Assembly (NCBI RefSeq): GCF_001547895.1
Contig: NZ_AP014627.1
Location: 871,501-935,500, forward strand
DNA from: Pseudomonas sp. Os17
GTDB lineage: Bacteria; Pseudomonadota; Gammaproteobacteria; Pseudomonadales; Pseudomonadaceae
DNA length: 64,000 bases
Direction: 5' to 3'
Shown here: piece after piece, positions 25,641 through 34,481 of the stretch
Layout: the number at the start of each line of letters is the position of its first letter
How positions within the stretch are numbered: position 1 is the first letter of the stretch
Made by a program: the position numbers and the translations under genes
Notes under the pieces: model-generated
Seen by the model: only the letters and a program-made list of their open reading frames with translations
Told to the model about the DNA's origin: nothing
Databases searched by the model: none

Positions 25641-27388
25641 GGGCCTACGGCGATCAAGGATTTGGGCAAGCCCAGGATTCGTTCGCGGATGATACGGGCA
25701 GTGGGAAACAAAACCTGCATCTGCCGACGGGTCAGCAGGCGGACGCTATCGACGAGAAACTCGGCCTGTTCGTGGTTCGCGGCGCGTTGCCAGTGCCCCA
25801 GTGCCACTTGGCGTACCAGTCCGACCCTGAGGCGACGCGGCAGCCAGTGAAAAAAAGGCGTCATGCAGTGCGGTTCGAGTGGAAACCAGAAATCCGGTGT
25901 CTGGATAAAGTAGCGTTCGGCGACGCGCACAAGCTCCCGGGCAAAACGTTCGACACGCTCCGGACTGCCCACATGCTCGATCACGGAGTTGGAATGCACG
26001 ATATGGAAGGCACCGTTCTCGAACTGGCTCAGGTCACAGCCATCAGCGCACAGTGCACTGAAGGGGGACAGGGGGGGCTGATGTACGGGCTGAGTGTTGA
26101 GCAGCGTGATGGATACACGGCGTGAGGCCAGGTAGGTCGCCGGCAAAATTTTCCAGTATTTTTGTGTCCCTCCCACATCCAGCAAATTGACATGGCCATG
26201 CCGGGCGTATGCCTGCTCGATCATGTCCCGCAGTGGCCCGATACGCCGGCTGCGCAGCCGCGTAGCGAGCGCGCGCGGGTTGTCGTAGTTGGTCAAATAG
26301 CGCGCCAGCCTTTTCATCCAACCGGTAGGCCGCGATCGCTGCATGGCCTGCTGGTAGAAGGTCACCAGCTCGGCGGCTTTGCGCTGCCAGGTGAAGCCTT
26401 GGCGAACGGCCTCTACCACACTGGCCGGTACTTGGCTTTGTGCGCATTGTGCGGCACACGCGCCCAGGGCCGGGATGTCGCCCAGGGCGAACACGCCGTT
26501 CCAGCCGACGGCGTCGGTGATGGCACGGCACCCCTCGATATCCGAGCAGACAATGGGCACACCGGCCAGCAACGCCTCGAGGATGACCGTCGGCATGCCT
26601 TCGCGTTCGGAAGCCAGCACCATTGTCTTGCAGCTGGCCATCATCTGTTGGGTAACGGCATCGTCCTGCCAGCCATGAAAGCGCACCCGCGAGGACAGAC
26701 CCCACTGTGCCGTCAGGGCTTCCAGGCGTGGGCGGTCACTGCCCTGACCGACGATGTGCAGAATGGCCTGGGCCAGGGGGGGCGTCTTCAGCGCAGCAAT
26801 CACATCGTCGAGGCGTTTGACCGGATCTAGACGCCCGATGGACAGCAAGGCGGGCGCCCCCTCCAGCGGCACCGAACTGGCGACGGCAGGTTGACGGTGA
26901 TCATCAATACAGTTGGGAATGATCAGGATCCGCGTGGGCTGCAAGCCGCGCCGGTCAAGGTCGGCCTCCCAGCCCTTGTGCAGCAGCACCACGGCGCTGG
27001 CGGCGCGCACCATCAGGCGCTCGACGGTGCAGTCCCACAGGCGCTTGAGCAGTCGTCGCCACCTGGAGCCCGTGTCGTAGTAACAGTGCGGGGTGTACAC
27101 CAGGGGCCGGCCACGGACGACGGCCAGCAGTGCGGCGAATGCGGCAATTGGGGTCCGGGCGCCATGCACATGCACGAGGTCATGCTCGGCCATGGCGGAC
27201 CAGAGGCTTCGATGCCCCCCCTGGCGTACGTCGAGCCCGTCGCCGGCCACATTGACCTGCGGGGCAAGGATGGTGATGCGGGTGCTGTCATCGGCCTGTA
27301 TGGCCGTGGCCAGCCCCTGGATATGACGGGCCACGCCACTGGACAGGGGGTCGAACTCCTTGCTGACATGCAGTACCCGTATCTTCAT
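25637..27388 (-). CDS. Fused GT4 glycosyltransferase and SAM methyltransferase
   Basis: From MKIRVLHVSKEFDPLSSGVA at 27388 the protein is 583 residues. Residues 1-360 form a GT-B family 4 glycosyltransferase (VHVHGARTPIAAF, SIGRLDPVKRLDDVI, LASEREGMPTVILEALLAGV with the E-x7-E motif). From about 395 a methyltransferase-like domain follows (NLLDVGGTQKYWKIL, FHIVHSNSVIEHVG). No stop separates the two and the linker is short, so it is a genuine fusion in this sequence. Each end overlaps a neighbour by four bases (ATGA). Confidence 0.8.
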   Translation of the reverse strand: MKIRVLHVSKEFDPLSSGVARHIQGLATAIQADDSTRITILAPQVNVAGDGLDVRQGGHRSLWSAMAEHDLVHVHGARTPIAAFAALLAVVRGRPLVYTPHCYYDTGSRWRRLLKRLWDCTVERLMVRAASAVVLLHKGWEADLDRRGLQPTRILIIPNCIDDHRQPAVASSVPLEGAPALLSIGRLDPVKRLDDVIAALKTPPLAQAILHIVGQGSDRPRLEALTAQWGLSSRVRFHGWQDDAVTQQMMASCKTMVLASEREGMPTVILEALLAGVPIVCSDIEGCRAITDAVGWNGVFALGDIPALGACAAQCAQSQVPASVVEAVRQGFTWQRKAAELVTFYQQAMQRSRPTGWMKRLARYLTNYDNPRALATRLRSRRIGPLRDMIEQAYARHGHVNLLDVGGTQKYWKILPATYLASRRVSITLLNTQPVHQPPLSPFSALCADGCDLSQFENGAFHIVHSNSVIEHVGSPERVERFARELVRVAERYFIQTPDFWFPLEPHCMTPFFHWLPRRLRVGLVRQVALGHWQRAANHEQAEFLVDSVRLLTRRQMQVLFPTARIIRERILGLPKSLIAVGP

Positions 27389-28683
27389 GCCACGGACTCC
27401 AGCGTTGCCGGCTGCTGGAGCTGTTGCAGCAAGCCGGCGAGCCCGCTGGTTTGCCTGGCAAAGTGGCTGCGCAACCATTGGGCCTGGGCCTGTCCGGTGG
27501 CCTGGCGAAAGGCCGGGTCATCGCGCAGACGCTGATAGAGGCCGGCCACTTGCTTGGCTGTCGCGGCCTGTAAAGGCGCCGCCATTGCCTGGCGTACCGC
27601 CCGGTTTCCAGGCAAGGCCAACTGCAACGCCACCACCCAATGCCCGGCCAGCGCCGCCTCCAGCATGGCGGTGGAGCAGTAGCCCACCACCAGCTGCGGT
27701 ATGGCGGCCCGGGGTTGTAGCTCCGGGTGCGGTGGACGGCGAGTGGCGCATGCGGCCGCACCGCTGTAGGGCTGGTCTTCCTGAGGGTGCAGCAGAATGC
27801 GTGTATCCGGGGCGATTTGCAGCAGCGCGTGGGCAAAGGTCGCCAGGGTTTCGCCAATGCCCTCGCCCAGTATCCGGGCATGGGTCTGCGAGAGCAGGGC
27901 AATGCCCTCAGGGGCACGCGCAGCCTGCTCCGGCTGCTGACCCCGGCCCAATGCGTCCTCTACCAGTTGCGTGCTCGGGGTGCCATTGGCCTCGAACACC
28001 TGACGGCTGGCGTTTCCCCATACCAAGTAGCAGTCGGCCCGGGTCGGGAAGAACTCATCCGTGGCAATGCCGTGTTGCACGCAGATGCTGGGCAGCCCCT
28101 GGCCAATCGCGGCGCGGCTCATTAGATCGAAATCGTTGTGCAACAGCACGACGCCTCGGCTGCCTGTCAGGGTCCGCCGCAGGCTGGCGGTCCAGAGCGC
28201 GCGGCGGGCCAGGCAACTGGCGAGCAGCAGCGGCTGCTGTTGCCTCAGCGTGGCGATGAACACGTACAAGGCCGAGCGCCACGCCTGCAGGCCTGGTCGC
28301 GCGGGGCGGATGCAGGTCAGACCTGGGGAGATATCATCGATGGCCAGGCGCGGGTGCAACAGCACCAGCGGCGCATAGCCCGCCGCTGCCAGGGCGGGCA
28401 GTGCCCGCTCCAGGGTGCTCCAGCCACTCACGCCAGCCAGGGTGGTCAACAAGATGGCTTGCTTGTGCCCTTGCACGTTGAGGCCAGGGTTCTTGTGCCT
28501 GAGCAATAGCCAGGAATCACGCAGCAGGGCCCCCAGGGCGCGGACTCCGGCCGCGACCTGGCTTCTTCCTGCGTGTAGATAGAACAGCTCATGGCGAACA
28601 TCTGCCGCATCCGGGCCGAACTGCTGGCGTATGTATTCGACGTGCTCCGAGAAAGATTCTCGTAGCCAGGCGGATGACTTCAT
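27385..28683 (-). CDS. Probable GT-B glycosyltransferase (capsule/polysialyl type)
   Basis: From MKSSAWLRESFSEHVEYIRQ at 28683 the product is 432 residues. GVVLLHNDFDLMSRAAIGQG, then SICVQHGIATDEFFP (the QHG motif of polysaccharide-type GT-B enzymes), VWGNASRQVFEANG and VVGYCSTAMLEAALAG support a GT-B fold, but the sugar is unknown. It is the first gene of the minus-strand operon GT, GT-MT, ABC exporter, wecB. The ribosome-binding site is weak. Confidence 0.6.
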   Translation of the reverse strand: MKSSAWLRESFSEHVEYIRQQFGPDAADVRHELFYLHAGRSQVAAGVRALGALLRDSWLLLRHKNPGLNVQGHKQAILLTTLAGVSGWSTLERALPALAAAGYAPLVLLHPRLAIDDISPGLTCIRPARPGLQAWRSALYVFIATLRQQQPLLLASCLARRALWTASLRRTLTGSRGVVLLHNDFDLMSRAAIGQGLPSICVQHGIATDEFFPTRADCYLVWGNASRQVFEANGTPSTQLVEDALGRGQQPEQAARAPEGIALLSQTHARILGEGIGETLATFAHALLQIAPDTRILLHPQEDQPYSGAAACATRRPPHPELQPRAAIPQLVVGYCSTAMLEAALAGHWVVALQLALPGNRAVRQAMAAPLQAATAKQVAGLYQRLRDDPAFRQATGQAQAQWLRSHFARQTSGLAGLLQQLQQPATLESVA

Positions 28684-28787
28684 GGGGTAAGATCCGATTT
28701 CTCTTATGCCAGCCACGCTACAGCTAGGCAGTTGAGTTGCCAACCACCATCAGCCGCTTGTCTAGTGCATAGGATGCACGCCCCGTT

Positions 28788-29948
28788 ATGGCCATATCCC
28801 ATTCTCAATGTACCGCCAGCGCTTCCGGGCAGAACGCCGATGACTTCCATGGAGATCATGTCGAACTGCTGCAGGCAACCTTGTGGTTGATGGGTTTTGA
28901 GCAGCCGTTCAGCGCTCCCGCCGTGCCCGCCCTTTGCCAGTTCATCCGTCACCATGGGGTGGCGGGCCTGATGCAGCCCGACAGGGTAAAAAGCCAAGCC
29001 CCCGTTTGCTTGGCAGCGCTGAATGCCGAACGCCAGCGCATTGCCATTCGGGCCCTGGCACTGGGGGCCGGGCTCAAGCGCCTGGTCACGGGATTTGCCG
29101 CGCGAGGTCTGCAGCCGTTGGCGCTCAAAGGGCCGGCGCTGGCCGTGCAGGCCTACGGCAATCTCGGCGCACGGGGTGGTGTGGACCTGGATGTACTGCT
29201 GCCGACGGAACAGTGGCCCGAGGCCCTGGCCGTATTGCAGGACATGGGCTATCACGTGGCTCCTGGCCAACAGTGGCCCCTGCCCGATGCCACCCATGAA
29301 CTGGTGCTCGCTCACGGGCAGCTGCCGCGGATCGAGCTGCACCGCCGCCTTCTGCGTCACCAGCATTTGCTCCACGCCCCGCAGCGAATGACCCAGGTGC
29401 TCGACCTGCAAGGTACCGAGGTGACCTGCCTGGCGCCGGCCTATGCGCTGCCGTATTTGATTGCCCACGCCAACCAGCACTGCTTCCGCCGCTTGATCTG
29501 GCTGATGGATATACACGCGCTGTTGCAGTGCCCCGACCTGGACCTTGAGCTGCTCGCCAGCCAGGTAAAGCGCAGCGGCACCTGCGCGATGCTGGATACC
29601 TGCCTCAGCCTGCTGACCCTGCTGTTCGGCCTGCAGGTTCCGGCGCCTCTGCAGCAGGTGCGCCGACCTTGCCGGGCAAGTCGGGAGATGGTCGAGCTGG
29701 CACTGGATGCGCTGCGCAGGTCTCTTAGCGATGACCAGGTGGCGATGGGCCAAGGTCTGTTCAAACGCGTGAGCCTGGACATTGCCTTGCAGGACACGCT
29801 GGCGGCCCGTTGGCAGGCGCTGGTGGGCTGGCTGAGCCCCACGGCAAAGGACCTCCAGTGGCTGGCACTGCCGCGCGGGCTGAGCTTTCTCTATCCGTTC
29901 GTGCGCCTTTTGCGGCTGGCGCTGCGCCAGCGGGGGCACGAAGTTTGA
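28788..29948 (+). CDS. Nucleotidyltransferase family protein (NTP_transf_5)
   Basis: The 386-residue protein has the pol-beta-like motif LKGPALAVQAYGNLGARGGVDLDVLLP, with the paired acidic residues DLD that bind metal. Proteins of this family recur beside HPr-kinase-like and lasso biosynthesis genes and beside exopolysaccharide genes. Their reaction is not established; transfer of a nucleotide to a peptide or glycan is assumed. It is divergent from the 28683 glycosyltransferase gene (104-base gap). Its TGA overlaps the TTG start of the next gene. Confidence 0.8.
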   Translation: MAISHSQCTASASGQNADDFHGDHVELLQATLWLMGFEQPFSAPAVPALCQFIRHHGVAGLMQPDRVKSQAPVCLAALNAERQRIAIRALALGAGLKRLVTGFAARGLQPLALKGPALAVQAYGNLGARGGVDLDVLLPTEQWPEALAVLQDMGYHVAPGQQWPLPDATHELVLAHGQLPRIELHRRLLRHQHLLHAPQRMTQVLDLQGTEVTCLAPAYALPYLIAHANQHCFRRLIWLMDIHALLQCPDLDLELLASQVKRSGTCAMLDTCLSLLTLLFGLQVPAPLQQVRRPCRASREMVELALDALRRSLSDDQVAMGQGLFKRVSLDIALQDTLAARWQALVGWLSPTAKDLQWLALPRGLSFLYPFVRLLRLALRQRGHEV

Positions 29949-31249
29949 CTCTTGCCATTCCGCTCTCTCGTTTATTGGTTCGTGGCCTGGGCGTTGCCGC
30001 CAGTGCCTTGTCGGCAGGTTGGGTCGTCGAGTCCGGGGTTCCCTGGCCTGGCACCTGGGGCCTGGCATTGGCGGCCGCGCTGCAGTTCATGGGGCTGGAC
30101 TGGGCACTGATACGTCCCCGCCATCGCCTGGCCGAACGCCTGGCTACCGGGATCGGGCAACTGCTTCTGGGATTGGGCGTGCTGGCCTGTCTGGCGGGGC
30201 TGTTCGGCTATTCGTTATCGGTGTCGTGGTCGCTGGGCTGGCTGCTGTTGGCCAGTGTCACGCTTGCCCTGCTCGAGGTGGGCAATGATCGGGTCGCAGC
30301 CTGGCGTCCCGGCGTGCCCAGGGTCGTGCTGGCGGGCGCTTGTCCACATGTCAGTCAGTTCACGGAACAGCTTGGGCAGTCCGCCGTTCGCTTGTCGCAT
30401 GAAGAGGCCCTGGGCCTGCTGACGCAGCAGCCAAGCCGGCAGCTGTCAGAACAGGTGGTGATTTTCGATACCTGCCTGCACGCAACGCCGCCCCAGCATC
30501 TGGAAGGCGGGTGCCCCACGCTGCCCATACAGGATGTGCATGCTTTTTCGCCTGGAGCTGCGGCGGCCAAGCGCTTGTTCGATCTACTCGTCGCGGCCGT
30601 ACTGCTCTGCGGCTGTGCGCCGCTGCTGGTGGTCATCGGGCTGATCGTTCGCCTGCAGGACGGCGGGCCGGCGCTGTTTCGTCAGCAGCGCCTGGGTTTG
30701 CAGGGCTCGATCATTACCGTGCTGAAGTTTCGCAGCATGCGGGTGGCCGCTGGTAGTGACCTGCTGGCGCCCCAGGCGCGCCTCGATGACCCGCGTGTCA
30801 CGCCGCTCGGCAAGTGGATGCGTTACTGGGGCATTGATGAGCTACCACAGCTGATCAACGTGTTGCGCGGTGATATGTCCCTGGTCGGCCCACGGCCCCA
30901 TGCGGTCGCTCATGACCTGCATTATGGCGCCAAGGTCTGTGGTTACACCGCGCGGCAAGCCGCCAGGCCCGGTATCACCGGGCTTGCCCAGATCCGTGGT
31001 CGGCGTGGGGAAACCCGCGCCGTATCCGATATGGCCTCACGGGTGCGCGATGACCTCGAATACATTGCGCGCCAGTCGCTGTGGCTGGACCTGTTTATTC
31101 TGCTGGCCACACCGATGGCGCTGTTGCGCAGCGGCCATGGGCGCTGTGAGCCTGAGCGTGTAGCGGTCTCGGCCCCCTCTAGAGACGAGCAAGCCGCCAC
31201 GCCATCCGCGGATAGCCGTTACGCAGACTCAGAGGCCGAATCTGTTTGA
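29945..31249 (+). CDS. Initiating polyprenyl-phosphate sugar transferase (WcaJ/WbaP type)
   Basis: A TTG start at 29945 overlaps the upstream stop and gives 434 residues; no other start fits the gap. About five hydrophobic helices precede the catalytic domain from about residue 215: KRLFDLLVAAVLLC, LKFRSMRV, GIDELPQLINVLRGDMSLVGPRP, and ARPGITGLAQIRGRRGET. These enzymes move sugar-1-phosphate to undecaprenyl phosphate and start repeat-unit assembly. Its last 71 bases overlap the convergent methyltransferase gene, an unusual arrangement. Confidence 0.9.
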   Translation: MTLAIPLSRLLVRGLGVAASALSAGWVVESGVPWPGTWGLALAAALQFMGLDWALIRPRHRLAERLATGIGQLLLGLGVLACLAGLFGYSLSVSWSLGWLLLASVTLALLEVGNDRVAAWRPGVPRVVLAGACPHVSQFTEQLGQSAVRLSHEEALGLLTQQPSRQLSEQVVIFDTCLHATPPQHLEGGCPTLPIQDVHAFSPGAAAAKRLFDLLVAAVLLCGCAPLLVVIGLIVRLQDGGPALFRQQRLGLQGSIITVLKFRSMRVAAGSDLLAPQARLDDPRVTPLGKWMRYWGIDELPQLINVLRGDMSLVGPRPHAVAHDLHYGAKVCGYTARQAARPGITGLAQIRGRRGETRAVSDMASRVRDDLEYIARQSLWLDLFILLATPMALLRSGHGRCEPERVAVSAPSRDEQAATPSADSRYADSEAESV

Positions 31250-32111
31250 GGATGTGAGCTCGGATGTCGTTCGCCTGCGGTGGTAGTGGCGCGACGGTAG
31301 GTGTCGCCGGTGCGTTGAGCCGCGCATACACGCGCAGATTGCCTTCGTAGATTCCGTGGGCTTCCCGGCGCCAGTGCTGGGCATGAAACCCATTGGCGCT
31401 CAACAATGCCTCAAGGGTTTGCGCCGAGAAATAGCTGCGGTGCGAAACATGCACCTGCAACAGGCCAAGCTCGGGCCAGTCAGCCTCGATATCCGGGACC
31501 TCGATCACCAGCCAGCCCTGCGGATCCATCAGCTTGGCTATCCGAGCCAGTGCTTTGCCCGGCTCCTGAAGATGCTCCAAGACATGGAACAATGTCACCA
31601 GCCGAGGTGCGAAAGGCAGTTGCGTGTGTTCGTCGAGCTCTTCAGGGCGAACGTGTTCGCCCAAGCCCAGCACCTGTACCGCATGATCGCGCTGAGGGCC
31701 GCCTGGCTCCAGGCCCATATAGTGTTCATAGTTTTGGGCGCGACAGGCATCCAGGAAAAACCCCAGGCCGGCACCGATATCCAGCACCGATTGGCATTGA
31801 CCTACAACGGCGCTGATCTCGCTAAAGCGATAGCCTGCGAGCAGCCGATAGTTCCACATCGCTTTGCTGGCTGGTGGTTGTCGCATGAGGCGGGGGTATA
31901 GCTGGCTGTAGAAGCGTGCCTGGGTGTCGCCCTTCAGGCCACGCGCCAGATAAACCAGGCTGCAATGGCGGCAGGTCGACAGATTGACTCGCAGAAAATA
32001 ACGGTCATATCGCCAGATAAGCTGTGGATCGTTTTGCCCGCAGCCAGGGCAGGGAAGCTCGACCAGATGTCGATTGATCTGGCGAAGCTGATTGAGCAGA
32101 GAAAATGCCAT
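31179..32111 (-). CDS. SAM methyltransferase with N-terminal zinc-ribbon-like Cys pairs
   Basis: The 310-residue protein has CPGC (residues 21-24) and CRHC (about 47-50) pairs, then a methyltransferase core (SVLDIGAGLGFFLDAC, LVTLFHVLEHLQEPGKAL, DPQGWLVIEVPDIE). Proteins with this layout commonly methylate sugars of surface glycans. The C-terminal 24 residues are encoded opposite the end of the sugar transferase gene. A similar two-part methyltransferase lies at 37726. Confidence 0.8.
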   Translation of the reverse strand: MAFSLLNQLRQINRHLVELPCPGCGQNDPQLIWRYDRYFLRVNLSTCRHCSLVYLARGLKGDTQARFYSQLYPRLMRQPPASKAMWNYRLLAGYRFSEISAVVGQCQSVLDIGAGLGFFLDACRAQNYEHYMGLEPGGPQRDHAVQVLGLGEHVRPEELDEHTQLPFAPRLVTLFHVLEHLQEPGKALARIAKLMDPQGWLVIEVPDIEADWPELGLLQVHVSHRSYFSAQTLEALLSANGFHAQHWRREAHGIYEGNLRVYARLNAPATPTVAPLPPQANDIRAHILKQIRPLSLRNGYPRMAWRLARL

Positions 32112-32326
32112 CTATGCCTGTTCCCGCATTGAATCGAAGGAGTCCGTAAAAGAGGCAGCACTCTAGCAGTCCGCAAGACGATGGTAACGACCTGTCTCTA
32201 TTCATTGGCCGTTCCAAACACGGTCAGCGCATTGCAGCAGCCTGGTCGCTGTGTCAAATTCTCGCACTTTGCCCCGTGACTAGCAGACCACCTTCACGTT
32301 TGTGCAGGCAGGCCCATCAGGTTGGA

Positions 32327-33553
32327 ATGATGCATACAACGCCTACAGCAAGACCTATTGGGCCTTACGATGAAATTTCGCTGGCGGAGCTGGCGCTGCG
32401 AGCCCTGCAGTTCTATCAGCGGTTTGGCCGCTTGCTGCTGCTCTTGGCGCTGCTGGCGGCGTGTACTGTGGCTGCCTGGGTAGCCAGTCGCCCGCTGTAT
32501 AGCGTGTCCGCGCTGCTCGAAGTGCCGAAGGTAACGCTTGAAGAATGGCGGCAGGCGCAGTCGTTTCTCTGGGACAAACGCTGGGTCGATCACGCCTTCG
32601 GCGACGACCGGCAAGAAGTCGGCCCTGGACACCTGCAGTTGCGCAACCGCGCGCTCAATCCCCAGTACTGGATCCAGAGCGTGCGCTATCGCTCCTCCCT
32701 CAATCGGGACGACGCCCGGGATATTCCTGTCGCGCAAATCCAGAGCAGCACGGGGCTTGGCTTGGAGTTCGCCCTGCGGGTGTCCGACGAGGAACAGGCC
32801 AACCTGACCATCAATACCCTTGCCCGGCAAGTACGCGAAGCCTTTCTGGCCAATAGCCTGATCGACTTGGTGAGGACCAGCCAGGCGGCCCTCGATCATC
32901 GTCCGCAACTCAAGCTGGATGTGCTCAAGGCCGAGTTCGAGATTGAACAGAACCGCCAGCGCATCGCCGACATGCGCCAGTTGCTGGAGCGCTACCCTGA
33001 TCTGCGCCATCTGGAAACCAGCACCCTGTTTTCGGTCAGCGATGGTGGTGGCAAATACCTGTCGCCCTTGCCGCAGATCGTGGCTCTGGAAAGCACGGTT
33101 TCCGAACTGCAGGCCAAGGCGCGAGCGGCCCAGCGTGAACTTGACAAGCTCGACTGGACCGAGCGCCTGCTGGCTGGCATGGACGAAACGATCCGCAACG
33201 CAACCTCGGGACAGGTCATTCTCGACAAGCTCAAGAGCAACCGCGAAAAGCTGCTTGCCAACGCGGCACAACTGGACGCCAGCGCTCGGGAAGCAGCCGA
33301 GGACATCAACCTCAAACTCACCCAGGCCGAGTCCCGGCAGCAAGCCATCGGTATCAAGACACGCTCGGCGATTTCCACGGCGCCGGTACCGCTGCGCAAC
33401 CCGTTGATAATGGGCGTCGCGGCCTTCGTGCTGGTGTTCGTGGCGTTGTCCATTGTGCTTGCGCTGTACGTGGCGCTGCATAAAGGGCGCGATGTGCTGC
33501 TGTGGCTGCCACGCCCGATCCGCAGCAGGCTGATTGTGGAGCCAAGGCCGTGA
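32327..33553 (+). CDS. Wzz/GumC-like chain-length determinant protein
   Basis: The start at 32327 (MMHTTPTARP; the next ATG follows directly) gives about 408 residues. There is one membrane helix near residues 35-60 (LLLLLALLAACTVAAWVAS) and one near the C-terminus (LIMGVAAFVLVFVALSIVLALYV). In between lies a long periplasmic part with coiled coil (about 190-330). This two-helix layout is that of Wzz/PCP proteins that set glycan chain length; no tyrosine-kinase domain is fused. It begins a nine-gene plus-strand run to 42011. Its TGA overlaps the next ATG. Confidence 0.8.
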   Translation: MMHTTPTARPIGPYDEISLAELALRALQFYQRFGRLLLLLALLAACTVAAWVASRPLYSVSALLEVPKVTLEEWRQAQSFLWDKRWVDHAFGDDRQEVGPGHLQLRNRALNPQYWIQSVRYRSSLNRDDARDIPVAQIQSSTGLGLEFALRVSDEEQANLTINTLARQVREAFLANSLIDLVRTSQAALDHRPQLKLDVLKAEFEIEQNRQRIADMRQLLERYPDLRHLETSTLFSVSDGGGKYLSPLPQIVALESTVSELQAKARAAQRELDKLDWTERLLAGMDETIRNATSGQVILDKLKSNREKLLANAAQLDASAREAAEDINLKLTQAESRQQAIGIKTRSAISTAPVPLRNPLIMGVAAFVLVFVALSIVLALYVALHKGRDVLLWLPRPIRSRLIVEPRP

Positions 33554-34479
33554 TGCGCCTGTTGGTGACCGGCGGCGCCGGTATGTTGGGGCGCCGTGTC
33601 GTTCGGCAGTGGCGTGCTGCCGGCGGTGAAGTGGCGGTGCTGGATAATCTCTCCAGCGGCCTTGCGATGCCGCCCGAGGCCAGTTGGACGGTCCAGGGTG
33701 ATCTTCGCGATGCCCAGGGACTGGCCGAGTTGCTGGCATCCTGGCGCCCCGATGCCATCCTGCATCTGGCGGCGGTGCACCACATTCCCACCTGCGAGTA
33801 TCAGCGCGCCCATTGCCTGGACGTCAACGTGGTGGGTACCGAAAGGCTGCTGGCTGCGGCTGAGGCGGCGCAGGTAGACCGCGTGGTGATTGCCTCGAGC
33901 GGCGCGGTCTACGCTTGGCAGGAAGGGCCGCTGTCGGAGCTGTCCAGCCCCTTGGCAGCCTGTGACAACTATGCATTGTCCAAGCACTGCAACGAGCAGC
34001 AATTGCAGTTCTGGAGCGGACGCGGCGGGCGAATCGGTCGGGTGGCGCGGATTTTCAACGCGGTGGGCCATGATGACCCTAACGCCCATCTGATCCCCGA
34101 TGTGCTCAAGCAATTGCGCCAATCGAGCGATGGCTGCATACGCCTGGGCAACCTGACGCCCCGGCGCGACTACCTGCATGCCGATGACATCGCCCGCGGC
34201 CTGATCGCCATGCTGCACGACCCGCGTACAGATGTGCCATTCGACGTGTTCAATCTGTGTTCCGGGGTGGAGCACTCCGTGGAACAACTGGTGCAGCAAC
34301 TCGGAGACATCGTCGGCGTGCAGGTCAAGGTAGAAGTTGACCCGGCCCGGCAACGGCGGGTCGACCGCCCCAGTCAGTTGGGCGATCCCCGCCGTACCCT
34401 GCAGTTACTGGGCTGGCAGCCCCGCCTGGCGTTTGCCGAGGCCCTGCGCCTGGTCGTGTTTCCGGACCAGGTGCGGTAA
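33553..34479 (+). CDS. NAD-dependent epimerase/dehydratase (SDR)
   Basis: From MRLLVTGGAGMLGRRVVRQW at 33553 the protein is 308 residues. It has the extended-SDR TGGxGxxG motif, an acidic residue after beta-2 (VAVLDNLSSG), LHLAAVHH, and the catalytic pair Tyr-x3-Lys in DNYALSKH. It probably makes a nucleotide sugar for the locus by C4 epimerisation; the exact sugar is unknown. The start codon shares one base with the previous stop. Confidence 0.85.
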   Translation: MRLLVTGGAGMLGRRVVRQWRAAGGEVAVLDNLSSGLAMPPEASWTVQGDLRDAQGLAELLASWRPDAILHLAAVHHIPTCEYQRAHCLDVNVVGTERLLAAAEAAQVDRVVIASSGAVYAWQEGPLSELSSPLAACDNYALSKHCNEQQLQFWSGRGGRIGRVARIFNAVGHDDPNAHLIPDVLKQLRQSSDGCIRLGNLTPRRDYLHADDIARGLIAMLHDPRTDVPFDVFNLCSGVEHSVEQLVQQLGDIVGVQVKVEVDPARQRRVDRPSQLGDPRRTLQLLGWQPRLAFAEALRLVVFPDQVR

Positions 34480-34481
34480 GC

